A stretch of 16,130 nt of DNA from Chloroflexota bacterium (GTDB lineage: Bacteria > Chloroflexota > Ktedonobacteria > Ktedonobacterales > JACDGC01): assembly GCA_021812265.1 (NCBI GenBank), contig JAKAOI010000006.1:1-16130 (forward strand), written 5' to 3'. The position numbers and the translations under genes are program-made. The notes below the pieces were generated by a model that worked only from the letters and a program-made list of their open reading frames with translations, was not told the DNA's origin and did not search any database. Position 1 is the first letter of the stretch, and the number at the start of each line of letters is the position of its first letter. Positions 6,832 through 14,892 of this stretch are shown here, one piece after another.

Positions 6832-9690
6832 TTACGATTTTTTGGCGCCGATTCCATGGCAAAATTTATATTTCTGCTTACTTCCGCAAGGGCACGGAGC
6901 ATTGGGATTTGCCGGTGGCTGAATAACAGGTTTTACCGCCGGACCGGAAATAGTATTTTTTCGGTTTGGCGCATGCGCCGCCGCGGGCAGCGACAACGGA
7001 TTTTCCGCCACAGCTACACCTGTATTTGTGTTGGTTATTTTCGCCTGTTTATTATGACCTGTCGATTTTTTAGCAGATTTTTTATTTTCTTTGCGCGAAA
7101 TCGCCACCGGTTCTTTAGCAGGTTGGCCATCCGGCAATTCTTGTGGCGGAGGCGCGGCCTGAAACTGCAATTCTGTTAACAGCACCGATTCGGTAACATA
7201 ATGCTGAATACTCTTTTTTAGGCTATCAAATGCTTTAAACGCTTCCCGCTTAAATTCTACCAGCGGATCTGCCTGCGCCATGCCGCGTAAACCAATGCTG
7301 GAACGCAGCTCATCCAGCATATCGATATGCTCCATCCACAGTGAATCCACAACCCGCAACAGCGAATTGCGTTCGATCGCGTTCATAAAAACCGAAACAT
7401 CCATAGCGGCTCCCGGTATTTTATCAAGCTCAGACTGAATGCGTTCTTCTTTCGCTTCATAGCCGGCAACAGCCCAATCAACGCATCGATTGATGAATTG
7501 ATCTTTTTTCAGTTGGTGAATATTATCCGGCACAATATCATCCGGCAGCGGAATACGCCAATGTTCAAATTGCGCAAAAATTGCCTGCAAATTCCACGTT
7601 TCGGGACCGCCGGAACTGCAGGCAGTTTCGCAGACAGCTTCCGTTTCACTGCGTATCATATTTAAAATACGGTCATGCAGCTCTATGCCCCGCAAAATTG
7701 CTTGACGATCCCCATAAATAGTTTCTCTTTGCCGCGCAATAACATCATCGTATTCTACAACATGTTTGCGAATATCAAAATAATACGCCTCTACTTTTTG
7801 CTGCGCCTGCTCAATAACTTTGCTCGCCATAGCGTTTTCAATGGGTATTTCTTCATCCATTCTCAGCAAATTCATCAAACCAGAAACCCGTTCACCGCCA
7901 AAACGCACTAAAAGCTCATCTTCCAAAGAAAGATAAAAACGCGAAATACCGGGGTCTCCCTGCCGGCCGGCGCGACCGCGAAGCTGGTTATCTATGCGGC
8001 GGGAATCATGGCGTTCTGTTCCAATGACGCAAAGGCCGCCAAGCTCGACAACTTTTTTGCGCTCTTCCTCGCAGATATCTTTTGCTTTTGTTTGCGCGTC
8101 AATCCAATCATTTTCAGTGGCAATTTCTTCATCAATATCCAGTTCACCCAAAATTTCGCGCGCCAGCTTTTCAGGGTTGCCGCCAAGCAAAATATCGGTG
8201 CCGCGACCTGCCATATTTGTAGAAATAGTAACGGCGCCCAGCCGGCCGGCCTGCGCAATAATTTCCGCTTCGCGGGCATGGTTTTTCGCATTTAAAATTT
8301 CATGCGGCACACCGGCGCGAAACAGCATTGTTGAAACCCGTTCGGAATGCGCAACCGATGTAGTGCCAATTAACACCGGCTGGCCCGCTTCGTGCCGGTC
8401 CTTTACCTCATTCACAACAGCGTGATATTTTGCCGAAGCAGATTTAAAGATATAATCGGTTTCATCATTGCGAATCATTGGCCGATTCGTGGGAACCACC
8501 ACTACATCCAAATGATAAATTTTATCAAATTCCTGCGCCTCTGTTAAAGCAGTGCCGGTCATTCCCCCCAGTTTATGATACAAACGGAAATAATTCTGAA
8601 AAGTAATAGTAGCAACTGTGCGGTTTTCCTCTCGCACTTTCACACGTTCCTTAGCTTCAATTGCTTGGTGCAGCCCTTCATTAAACCGCCGACCCTCCAT
8701 TAAGCGGCCGGTATGCTCATCAACAATAATAACTTCCCCATTTTTCACGACATAATCTTTATCACGATGCATAACAATCTGTGCTTTTATAGCGTTTTCC
8801 ATAAAGCGTGTATATATTGGGTTGCTATAAATTTCCGGAATACCCAGCGCCGCTTCCACCTTATCAATACCATGTTCATTAATCAATACGGTTTTGGTGC
8901 GTTGATCGATTTCGTAATCTTCCGTTTCCTGCAGTAGATGGGTTACGCTCGCAAACTTATGATACATCTCGGCAGATTCAAGGGTCGGCGCAGAAATAAT
9001 TAAAGGTGTGCGCGCTTCATCAATAAGAATATTATCAATTTCGTCTACAATAGCGTAGCGCAGTTCGCGCTGCGTGCAGCCTTCCAGCGACTGCGACATA
9101 TTATCGCGCAGATAGTCAAACCCAAACTCATTATTTGTGCCATACGTTACATCGGAATGATATGCGCTGCGTTTTTCTTCAAAACTGCCGTGTTCAACAC
9201 CGCTAAGAATGCAGCCAACCGAGAGACCTAAAAAACGATAAATCCTTCCCATCCACTCGGCGTGATACTGCGCCAAATAATCGTTAACAGTGACAACATG
9301 AACCCCGCGCCCAGTGAGCGCGTTCAAAAACACCGGCAATGTAGCAACGAGTGTTTTTCCTTCACCGGTGCGCATTTCGGCAATTTTGCCTTGATGCAAA
9401 ATAACGCCGCCGATAAGCTGCATATCAAAATGCCGCTGACCAATGGCGCGCACACTAGCTTCGCGGACCATGGCAAAAGCTTCGGGCAGCAATGTATCCA
9501 GATGTTCTTCTTGTTCTGCGTCTTCGGTATTTTCCAGCTCCGCGCGCATTTCAGCAACCCGGCTGCGCATATCATCATCGCTCAGCGCTTTTATATCATC
9601 TTCCAAGTCATTAATGGCGCTGACTATCGGCCGTATTTTTCGCAGTTCTTTTTCGTTGGGGTCACCGAACATTTTTGTAATAAAGCTCAT
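6832..9690 (-). CDS. secA: Protein translocase ATPase SecA
   Basis: SecA is the motor that pushes unfolded preproteins through SecYEG using ATP. The 952-residue product is full length. Walker A is MRTGEGKT (106-113), the DEAD-type Walker B is DEID (216-219) followed by ILIDEARTPLIIS, and the second motor domain contains STNMAGRGTDILLGG and the arginine-finger region QLRGRAGRQGDPG. After about residue 845 there is a long, Pro/Lys/Ala-rich flexible linker, ending in the zinc-binding tail CPCG...FCH (Cys933, Cys935, Cys944, His945) that in other bacteria contacts SecB or ribosomes. The start ATG at 9690 fits the family N-terminus (MFGDPNEKELRK); a TTG four codons upstream is only 2 bases from AAAGGA, whereas the ATG is 14 bases from it, so the start is uncertain. 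def lies 46 bp upstream, probably co-transcribed. Confidence 0.96.
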   Translation of the reverse strand: MSFITKMFGDPNEKELRKIRPIVSAINDLEDDIKALSDDDMRSRVAEMRAELENTEDAEQEEHLDTLLPEAFAMVREASVRAIGQRHFDMQLIGGVILHQGKIAEMRTGEGKTLVATLPVFLNALTGRGVHVVTVNDYLAQYHAEWMGRIYRFLGLSVGCILSGVEHGSFEEKRSAYHSDVTYGTNNEFGFDYLRDNMSQSLEGCTQRELRYAIVDEIDNILIDEARTPLIISAPTLESAEMYHKFASVTHLLQETEDYEIDQRTKTVLINEHGIDKVEAALGIPEIYSNPIYTRFMENAIKAQIVMHRDKDYVVKNGEVIIVDEHTGRLMEGRRFNEGLHQAIEAKERVKVREENRTVATITFQNYFRLYHKLGGMTGTALTEAQEFDKIYHLDVVVVPTNRPMIRNDETDYIFKSASAKYHAVVNEVKDRHEAGQPVLIGTTSVAHSERVSTMLFRAGVPHEILNAKNHAREAEIIAQAGRLGAVTISTNMAGRGTDILLGGNPEKLAREILGELDIDEEIATENDWIDAQTKAKDICEEERKKVVELGGLCVIGTERHDSRRIDNQLRGRAGRQGDPGISRFYLSLEDELLVRFGGERVSGLMNLLRMDEEIPIENAMASKVIEQAQQKVEAYYFDIRKHVVEYDDVIARQRETIYGDRQAILRGIELHDRILNMIRSETEAVCETACSSGGPETWNLQAIFAQFEHWRIPLPDDIVPDNIHQLKKDQFINRCVDWAVAGYEAKEERIQSELDKIPGAAMDVSVFMNAIERNSLLRVVDSLWMEHIDMLDELRSSIGLRGMAQADPLVEFKREAFKAFDSLKKSIQHYVTESVLLTELQFQAAPPPQELPDGQPAKEPVAISRKENKKSAKKSTGHNKQAKITNTNTGVAVAENPLSLPAAAHAPNRKNTISGPAVKPVIQPPANPNAPCPCGSKQKYKFCHGIGAKKS

Positions 9691-9736
9691 AACAGAAACC
9701 AAGATCCTTTACTATATACGCAAAAAAGACCGCATA

Positions 9737-10252
9737 TTAAGAAACGCTTGGGGCAAGTTCTTCTTCGTCTTCTTCGTCGGTAATTTCACGAAAATCTTTT
9801 GGGTCATCCAGCCGGTCGGTATATAAAATACCGTCTAAGTGGTCAATTTCGTGCTGCAGCACGCGCGCAAACCAGCCTTTTGCTGTAATGCGGACTACAA
9901 CACCATGTTCATTTTTTCCTTTTACAAGGATTTGTTCTGCGCGGCGAATATTATCTCCAACATATCCGGGAATGCTTAAGCAGCCTTCCGTGCCTTTTAC
10001 TTCACCGCTTTGTTTTAAAATTTCCGGATTAACCAATACGGCGTGTTCATCCTCATATTCTGCGACAAGCACGCGCAAAGGGACGCCTATCTGCGGGGCA
10101 GCTAAGCCAACCCCGGGAGCGTCCTTCATCGTTTCTTGCATATCGCGAACAAGGCGGATAAGCATGGTGTCGAAATTAGTTACTTTCTTTGCTTTTTCAC
10201 GCAGAACCCGCCCTTTGGGAGAGTTAACCGTTACAATAGTACGTATTGCCAT
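9737..10252 (-). CDS. def: Peptide deformylase
   Basis: Peptide deformylase is a metallo-hydrolase (usually Fe2+) that removes the formyl group from the N-terminal methionine of new proteins. All three family motifs are present in the 171-residue product: GVGLAAPQIG (47-56), EGCLS (89-93, metal ligand Cys91) and QHEIDHLDG (133-141, metal ligands His134 and His138, catalytic Glu135). A very acidic tail (TDEEDEEELAP) follows the fold. The start at 10252 is chosen because AAAGGA lies 10 bases upstream and the family begins at this point; a longer frame adds 15 unlikely residues. It is followed by secA after 46 bp, so protein maturation and export genes probably share a transcript. Confidence 0.96.
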   Translation of the reverse strand: MAIRTIVTVNSPKGRVLREKAKKVTNFDTMLIRLVRDMQETMKDAPGVGLAAPQIGVPLRVLVAEYEDEHAVLVNPEILKQSGEVKGTEGCLSIPGYVGDNIRRAEQILVKGKNEHGVVVRITAKGWFARVLQHEIDHLDGILYTDRLDDPKDFREITDEEDEEELAPSVS

Positions 10253-10302
10253 AAATTGGAGGTCCTTTAATGTATTGAAAAACGTATCATACACCATTTA
10301 AG

Positions 10303-10332
10303 AGTATATGATATTTTATCGGCGTGACGCAA
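10303..10332 (-). promoter_or_regulatory. Candidate promoter for def-secA
   Basis: On the minus strand TTGCGT (10327-10332) and TATACT (10303-10308) are 18 bases apart, about 50 bases before the def start, in the gap after the aminotransferase stop. There is no terminator with a T-run between the aminotransferase and def, so read-through from upstream is also possible. Confidence 0.45.
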
Positions 10333-10350
10333 TTTATGGCGGCATTTGCG

Positions 10351-11523
10351 CTATACTGCAGCCCGGTTAACCACTGCGTTTATCCGTTCAATAGCAATTT
10401 GGATTTGTTCGATGGAATTTGCGTAAGAAAAGCGCAGATATCCTTCGCCATAAGAGCCAAATGCAGTGCCGGCCAGCGCAGCCACACCACCTTCATACAG
10501 CAGTAAATCGGCAAATTCTTTTGATGTTTTTCCGGTTTCACGAATATTGGGAAATACATAAAAAGCGCCTTTAGGAGTGCGGCAGCTTATGCCTTTAATG
10601 GAATTCAGCCCGGCGACAATATGATCGCGGCGCTTGCGAAATTCTTCCACCATCTCTTCGGAAGCGGTTTGGGGACCGGTTAGGGCCTCCACGCCGGCCA
10701 TTTGGGTAAACGCCGCAGTGCAGCTATTAGAATTGGTCATCAGCCGAGAAATATGTTTGGCCAACTCTTCCGGCATAATGCCATAGCCCAAGCGCCAGCC
10801 GGTCATCGCATAAATCTTAGAAAATCCGTCCAGAATGATAGTGCGTTCTTTCATGCCCGGAAACGACGCAATGGAAACATGCGAGCCTTCATACAGCATG
10901 CGAGAATAAATTTCATCGGATAGCACCATCAGGTCCGGATATTTTACGACTTCAGCGGCAATCGCTTCCAATTCCGCATAACTCAGCGCGCTGCCGGTTG
11001 GGTTATGCGGTGAATTTAAGATAATCAGACGGGTTTTTTCGTTGATGTGTGATAACAGCTGCGGCACATCCGGTGAAAAATCATGATCTTCCAACATAGG
11101 AATCGGCACAGCTTTCGCGCCGCTGAAGTTGATCATCGACTCATAGATCGGGAATCCGGGATTGGGATACAAAACCTCGGACCCGGTATCGGCCAAGGCC
11201 AGCAGCGCATAGAACATAATGGGCTTGCCGCCTGGGGTCACTACAACTTCACTCGGCGTAAACGCAATGCCTCGACGCATTGTGGCGTCGTGCGCAATCG
11301 CTTCCAACAAAGCAGGAATGCCGGAAGATGGTGTGTAATGTGTATAGCCGTTTTGCAGCGCGCGAACGCCTGCGTCAATAATAGTGTGCGGAGTATCAAA
11401 ATCGGGTTCACCGATTTCTAAATGAACGATATTTCTGCCCTCAGCTTCAAGGGCGCGCGCCCGGGCCAGCACTTCAAAGGCTGTTTCGGTGCCCAGTCGA
11501 GACATTCTATCTGAAAGTCGCAT
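10351..11523 (-). CDS. Class I (PLP-dependent) aminotransferase, aspartate-aminotransferase-like
   Basis: The 390-residue product belongs to fold-type I aminotransferases, subgroup I-gamma-like. The internal-aldimine lysine is Lys236 in GFSKIYAMTGWRLGYG. Other PLP contacts are Asn174 (SPHNPTG), Asp203 and Tyr206 (DEIY). The substrate-carboxylate arginine is in YLRFSYA near the C-terminus. An Ile occupies the position that is usually Thr in SKTYAMTGWR. The ATG at 11523 has AGGA 9 bases upstream; a GTG directly before it is less likely. The stop of a glyoxylate/hydroxypyruvate reductase gene lies 50 bp upstream on the same strand. Substrate choice (aspartate, alanine, aromatic, or glyoxylate as acceptor) cannot be settled from sequence. 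Confidence 0.93.
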   Translation of the reverse strand: MRLSDRMSRLGTETAFEVLARARALEAEGRNIVHLEIGEPDFDTPHTIIDAGVRALQNGYTHYTPSSGIPALLEAIAHDATMRRGIAFTPSEVVVTPGGKPIMFYALLALADTGSEVLYPNPGFPIYESMINFSGAKAVPIPMLEDHDFSPDVPQLLSHINEKTRLIILNSPHNPTGSALSYAELEAIAAEVVKYPDLMVLSDEIYSRMLYEGSHVSIASFPGMKERTIILDGFSKIYAMTGWRLGYGIMPEELAKHISRLMTNSNSCTAAFTQMAGVEALTGPQTASEEMVEEFRKRRDHIVAGLNSIKGISCRTPKGAFYVFPNIRETGKTSKEFADLLLYEGGVAALAGTAFGSYGEGYLRFSYANSIEQIQIAIERINAVVNRAAV

Positions 11524-11573
11524 CACTGAGATTCCTTTTGATAAGTTGAGTAGTATCGCGTGTTTGATGTAAT

Positions 11574-12590
11574 TTACAATACTTCAAAGGTTCGCGGCAG
11601 TGTTTGCCGCAGCGTGCCCACCGCTTCGGGGTTCAGCCCGTTTGGCAGTTTTTCGCCGCGCAGACCGGCCAGCAAGTTATATGCGGCTATTTCGGCCATA
11701 TGCGTGCGGGTCGTTTCACTGGCGCTGGCAATATGCGGAACCACAATACAATTTGGCATGTTTACGAGCGGGTGGTCGGCGCGCAGCGGTTCCGGATCGA
11801 TAACATCCAGCGCGGCGCCGCCAATAACGCCGTTTTGCAGCGCTTCGGTCAGGGCTTCGGTATCGATAATCGGGCCGCGCGCGGTATTAATGACGATGGC
11901 GGTTTTCTTCATTTTGCTAAAAGCGTCTTTACTCAGCAAATGGCGTGTTTCCGCCGTTAACGGAGTATGCACACTGATAAAATCGGCGGACCGCAAAACA
12001 TCATCGAAAGAAGCATATTCCAGCCCCATGCTGGCTTCCAGATCTTCCCGGCGATACATATCCGTATAGAGCACACGCATATCAAAGCCGCGCGCGCGTT
12101 TTGCCATTTCTACGCCAATGCGGCCAAGGCCCACAAGCCCCAATACCGAGTGATGCACATCCTGCCCCATCAACAGCATTGGCCCCCATGTTTGCCATTG
12201 GTCGTTGCGCACATATTCTATTCCTTCCGGTATCCGGCGCGCAAGCGACATCAGCAGCGCAAAAGCAAAATCTGCTGTTGTTTCGGTCAGCACACCGGGG
12301 GTATGCCCCACCAAAATGCCGCGGTTTGTTGCGGAAGGAATATCAATATTATCGAAACCCACGGCAAAATTGCTGACAACCCGCAACTGTGGGCAGCTAT
12401 CCATAAAATGCGCGTCGATGCGGTCTGTCAGCAAGCTGACAACTCCATCGCAGGCTTGGGAATGTTCGAGTAATACTTCGTAAGAGGGAGGTAAATCTTC
12501 AACCCACAAATCAACATCACAATACTCACGAATCACCTTCAGTCCGCCTTCCGGTATAATTCGTGTAACAAACACCTTTGGTTTTGCCAT
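11574..12590 (-). CDS. gyaR: D-2-hydroxyacid dehydrogenase, glyoxylate/hydroxypyruvate reductase type
   Basis: The enzyme is a NAD(P)H-dependent reductase of 2-oxoacids such as glyoxylate or hydroxypyruvate to the D-hydroxyacid. The 338-residue protein opens with KVFVTRIIPEGGL, typical of the glyoxylate reductase group. The nucleotide-binding motif is GLVGLGRIG (151-159), and the catalytic trio is Arg238 (NTARG), Glu267 (DPEP) and His286 (PHIAS). No C-terminal ACT domain is present, so it is not a classic SerA. The ATG at 12590 fits the family; an ATG three codons upstream cannot be excluded, and the ribosome site (GTGAG) is poor. It is first in a probable operon with the aminotransferase. 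Symbol by family similarity; substrate unproven. Confidence 0.88.
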   Translation of the reverse strand: MAKPKVFVTRIIPEGGLKVIREYCDVDLWVEDLPPSYEVLLEHSQACDGVVSLLTDRIDAHFMDSCPQLRVVSNFAVGFDNIDIPSATNRGILVGHTPGVLTETTADFAFALLMSLARRIPEGIEYVRNDQWQTWGPMLLMGQDVHHSVLGLVGLGRIGVEMAKRARGFDMRVLYTDMYRREDLEASMGLEYASFDDVLRSADFISVHTPLTAETRHLLSKDAFSKMKKTAIVINTARGPIIDTEALTEALQNGVIGGAALDVIDPEPLRADHPLVNMPNCIVVPHIASASETTRTHMAEIAAYNLLAGLRGEKLPNGLNPEAVGTLRQTLPRTFEVL

Positions 12591-12625
12591 AACTAGCATA
12601 GCTCACTTTCTGCATTTGCGCGTTG

Positions 12626-12644
12626 GGAAATATGCTATATTTCC
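12626..12644. promoter_or_regulatory. Palindrome upstream of gyaR (possible operator)
   Basis: Perfect 8-bp arms GGAAATAT and ATATTTCC are separated by GCT, 35 bases before the gyaR start. The size and AT-rich core suit a dimeric regulator. Binding is inference only. Confidence 0.35.
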
Positions 12645-12896
12645 GTCCCCAAAAACGTACCCAAAGAAGACACCGTGATGTCGTTCTTCAGTGTTCTTTT
12701 CCTGGTTCTTTGAGTCAGCAAGAAATGCAAGCATTTCTCATCTTACTTACTCTCCCCAGGCGTGAATTCCCGATGGACTTGCGGTACGCATATGCGCTAT
12801 ATCACGCTCACAGAGAGGAGCGTACCTATCAGCGCCTTGGAAGATGTGAACAGAAAAGTCTCTATTTGGGTAAAAAATAAGAAACGTATTTTGACC

Positions 12897-12922
12897 CTTA
12901 AAAGGCGCTGCGCTGCGCCTTT
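12897..12922 (-). terminator. Rho-independent terminator after the acidic orphan gene
   Basis: Arms AAAGGCGC (12901-12908) and GCGCCTTT (12915-12922) with a 6-base loop. Read on the minus strand, the stem ends in CCTTTTAAGGG, a short T-run, 10 bases after the stop of the acidic orphan. The same GCGCCTTTTAA ending is seen at the terminator near 13490. Confidence 0.6.
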
Positions 12923-12931
12923 GCACAGCAA

Positions 12932-13429
12932 TCAGCGGCGTTTCGGTTTTCGATTTGAAGCGTCGTCATCATGAAAATGTCCAAAACTTTCCGCTTCTTC
13001 TCCGCTTAAATCGATATCATCCTCACCAAAATCTGATTTCAGCCGTGAAAGAATATCCTCATCGGTGTCATCTTCATTAATGGAAAGATCCGACGCATCC
13101 GAACTGGCGCCAAATCCCAGTTTGGCAAGTTCAGATAAGGATGTTAACACATGGCGGGAATCGCCGCTGGATTTCGGCTTCTGTTTTTTGGGAGTAGATT
13201 TTGACATGAAAATATCGCCGAAAGGATCGTCATCCTTTATATTCGAGGATGTTTCCGCTGTGTTTGACGACATAGCAAATTCACTGTCCTGATCCATTTC
13301 ATCAGAATAATCTGCTTCTTCCTCTTCTTCATCCGCCAAAGATATATCTGCGGAAGACACCGGCTTCATCCCTGCTTCCTCCCGCGCAATTCCTATCCAA
13401 TATTGTGAATAATAGTGTGGCCGATCCAT
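12932..13429 (-). CDS. Acidic low-complexity orphan protein
   Basis: I do not recognise a function. The 165-residue product starts MDRPHYYSQYWIGIAREE, a compact aromatic head, and then becomes strongly acidic and probably disordered, with runs such as DEEEEEADYSDE and EDDTDEDILSRL. Several copies of short D/E-S-F patterns appear (DDDPFGDIF, KSDFGEDDI, EAESFGHFHDDD), and the end is basic (NRKPKRR). No membrane or signal segment is present. The ATG at 13429 has GGCGG about 12 bases upstream; a TTG four codons before it has AAGGT at 10 bases, so the start is ambiguous. It appears to be a single-gene unit between two terminators. It could be an adaptor or protein-interaction scaffold, but that is inference. 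Confidence 0.72.
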   Translation of the reverse strand: MDRPHYYSQYWIGIAREEAGMKPVSSADISLADEEEEEADYSDEMDQDSEFAMSSNTAETSSNIKDDDPFGDIFMSKSTPKKQKPKSSGDSRHVLTSLSELAKLGFGASSDASDLSINEDDTDEDILSRLKSDFGEDDIDLSGEEAESFGHFHDDDASNRKPKRR

Positions 13430-13489
13430 ATTTTTAAGCAACCGCCGTTTTACCTTCGTATAGTGCCTTTTATATTTGAATATTAAAAG

Positions 13490-13511
13490 GCGCAGTAATT
13501 AGATACTGCGC
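13490..13511 (-). terminator. Rho-independent terminator after the acyl-CoA dehydrogenase gene
   Basis: Perfect 8-bp arms GCGCAGTA and TACTGCGC enclose a 6-base loop. On the minus strand the stem is followed by CTTTTAATATT. It lies 67 bases past the acyl-CoA dehydrogenase stop and ends that transcript before the acidic orphan. Confidence 0.7.
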
Positions 13512-13578
13512 TTATATTGATCCATAATTTTGCGGGAAATGTCAAGTTTTACCGCCTCATACCGTTTGACCGCTCAGC

Positions 13579-14742
13579 CTATTTCCAATTCAACATGTCA
13601 TCGATAATCGATTTAGTGATAATCATGCGCTGAACTTGGCTGGTGCCTTCTACAATGGTAAGCTGCCGCGCGTCGCGATAGTAGCGCTCTACAGGGTGAT
13701 CCATCATATACCCATTGCCGCCTAAAATTTGTACGGCAGTATCGGCCGCCATCACCGCTGTTTCCGTTGAAAACGCTTTAGCCATAGATAAGATATGCGC
13801 GTGTTCCCGATCGGCGTGGCCGTCATCAACCGTTTGGCAGGCGTTATACGTCAGCCAGCGTGAAGCTTCAACACGCATTGCCACATCGGCAATCATCATT
13901 TGAATTGCCTGATGTTCAATAATCGGTTTTTGGAACGTTACACGCTGCCGCGCATAATCCACCGCATATTGCAACGCGCCTTCGGCGGCGCCTAAACCAC
14001 GCGCGGCAACTATCGGCCGAACGGAATTAAGATTCCACATAATGGCTTTAAAGCCATTGTTTACTTCACCGATAATGTTGGCCGCCGGCACTTTTGCTTC
14101 ATCAAAAATCAATTCACAGGTCGGAACGCCGCGCACACCCATTTTTTTATCAGAGTTGCCTACGCGGAATCCCGGAGTGTCTTTATCGACCACAAATACG
14201 GTAAAACCTTTTGAGCCGGCGCGCAAATCAGTTTTTGTGGCTATAAGAAAGAAATCGGCGACGTTTGCCCCCGATATCCAATGCTTTGTTCCGGTTATGC
14301 GATAAAAATCGCCGTCTTTTTCGGCTTTTGTTTGAATATTGGCAGAATCTGAACCGGCGCCCGGTTCCGTTAACCCAAATGCGCCGCGAATTTCACCCAG
14401 CGCAGTGCCTTGGCCATACTTTCGTTTTTGTTCTTCGGTTCCAAACCGCATAATAGCGGACGTAGAAAGTTTTGTTAACAGCAATATCAGCGCGCAGGCA
14501 TTATCAACCTTGGCCACTTCTTCCACAGCCAGCCCCAAGCCAAGGGTCCCGGCGCCGCTGCCGCCATATTCTTCCGGAAAATTCAAGCCCAGCAGGCCGG
14601 TTTCTTTAAATACCTGATAAATATCTTCGGGATACACACCCGTCTCATCCAATTCAGCAGAACGGGGTTTAATAACTTCCTGCGCAATTTTGCGCGCAGT
14701 CTGTCGAATCATTTCCTGTTCCGGCGTTAAACCAAAATCCAT
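13579..14742 (-). CDS. Acyl-CoA dehydrogenase
   Basis: This FAD enzyme introduces the alpha-beta double bond in an acyl-CoA and passes electrons to ETF. The 387-residue product matches the short/medium-chain family length. The N-terminal helical domain begins MDFGLTPEQEMIRQTARK. The FAD/substrate segments GAFGLTEPGAGSDSANIQTKA and KHWISGANVADFFLIATKT are canonical. The C-terminal domain has LGGNGYMMDHPVERYYRDAR and VEGTSQVQR, where Glu365 is the expected catalytic base. The ATG at 14742 has GAGGAG 9 bases upstream and begins where the family begins; the longer frame adds 24 unlikely residues. No ETF genes are in the window. It lies 150 bp after a quinone-oxidoreductase gene on the same strand. 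Chain-length preference (short chain, branched chain) cannot be read off. Confidence 0.95.
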   Translation of the reverse strand: MDFGLTPEQEMIRQTARKIAQEVIKPRSAELDETGVYPEDIYQVFKETGLLGLNFPEEYGGSGAGTLGLGLAVEEVAKVDNACALILLLTKLSTSAIMRFGTEEQKRKYGQGTALGEIRGAFGLTEPGAGSDSANIQTKAEKDGDFYRITGTKHWISGANVADFFLIATKTDLRAGSKGFTVFVVDKDTPGFRVGNSDKKMGVRGVPTCELIFDEAKVPAANIIGEVNNGFKAIMWNLNSVRPIVAARGLGAAEGALQYAVDYARQRVTFQKPIIEHQAIQMMIADVAMRVEASRWLTYNACQTVDDGHADREHAHILSMAKAFSTETAVMAADTAVQILGGNGYMMDHPVERYYRDARQLTIVEGTSQVQRMIITKSIIDDMLNWK

Positions 14743-14892
14743 GAAATAAAGCTCCTCGCGAGCACGGCGTTGGGCCGCGTGATAATTGCAGAGCAGCTTT
14801 CCCGCCTGCAGCAAAAAAAACCGCTCTGCACAATAATGTTCTCTTATGCAGTATAAACCACTTTCGGTATTGCCGTTGAAAACGCCGTTTTT
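14743..14892 (-). promoter_or_regulatory. Leader region of the acyl-CoA dehydrogenase gene
   Basis: This 150-bp gap has arms TGCAGAGC (14787-14794) and GCTCTGCA (14823-14830) around a 28-base loop containing an 8-base A/T run. TATACT lies on the minus strand near 14848-14853 and may be a -10 element, but the -35 is poor. Transcription from there would place the stem in the 5' leader. Confidence 0.3.

Larger units (their letters stand above)
12591..12931. other. 341-bp intergenic region with several palindromes
   Basis: No gene or known RNA is recognised. Plus-strand frames at 12623-12880 and 12762-12974 lack a good ribosome site (they open on TTG and GTG) and the second runs into the end of the next gene. 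Inverted repeats seen are GGAAATAT/ATATTTCC (12626-12644), AGAAATGC/GCATTTCT with a 2-base loop (12721-12738), and GGTACGC/GCGTACC with a long loop (about 12782-12827). The gyaR promoter must be here, but no convincing hexamer pair was found. I looked for riboswitch, 6S, tmRNA and SRP signatures without success. Confidence 0.55.

Noticed and set aside
9691..9702. TTG start for secA four codons upstream of the ATG
   Set aside because: AAAGGA is only 2 bases from the TTG, too close for initiation, and family N-termini fit the ATG better, though that ATG's own spacing is long.
1037..10265. TTGGAGGTCC shared just before the tatA and def starts
   Set aside because: Many 10-base matches are expected by chance in 16 kb, and both sites contain ribosome-binding sequence, which biases them to look alike.
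11560..12483. Several plus-strand frames of 90-169 codons over gyaR
   Set aside because: Antisense shadows of a gene with complete catalytic residues; low-complexity Arg/Ser/Ala/Cys composition.
12623..12880. 85-codon plus-strand frame
   Set aside because: Starts on TTG without a ribosome site, and its protein shows no recognisable pattern.
12762..12974. 70-codon plus-strand frame (GTG start)
   Set aside because: No proper ribosome site, and it runs into the 3' end of the acidic orphan gene on the other strand. Some stretches look protein-like, but evidence is insufficient.
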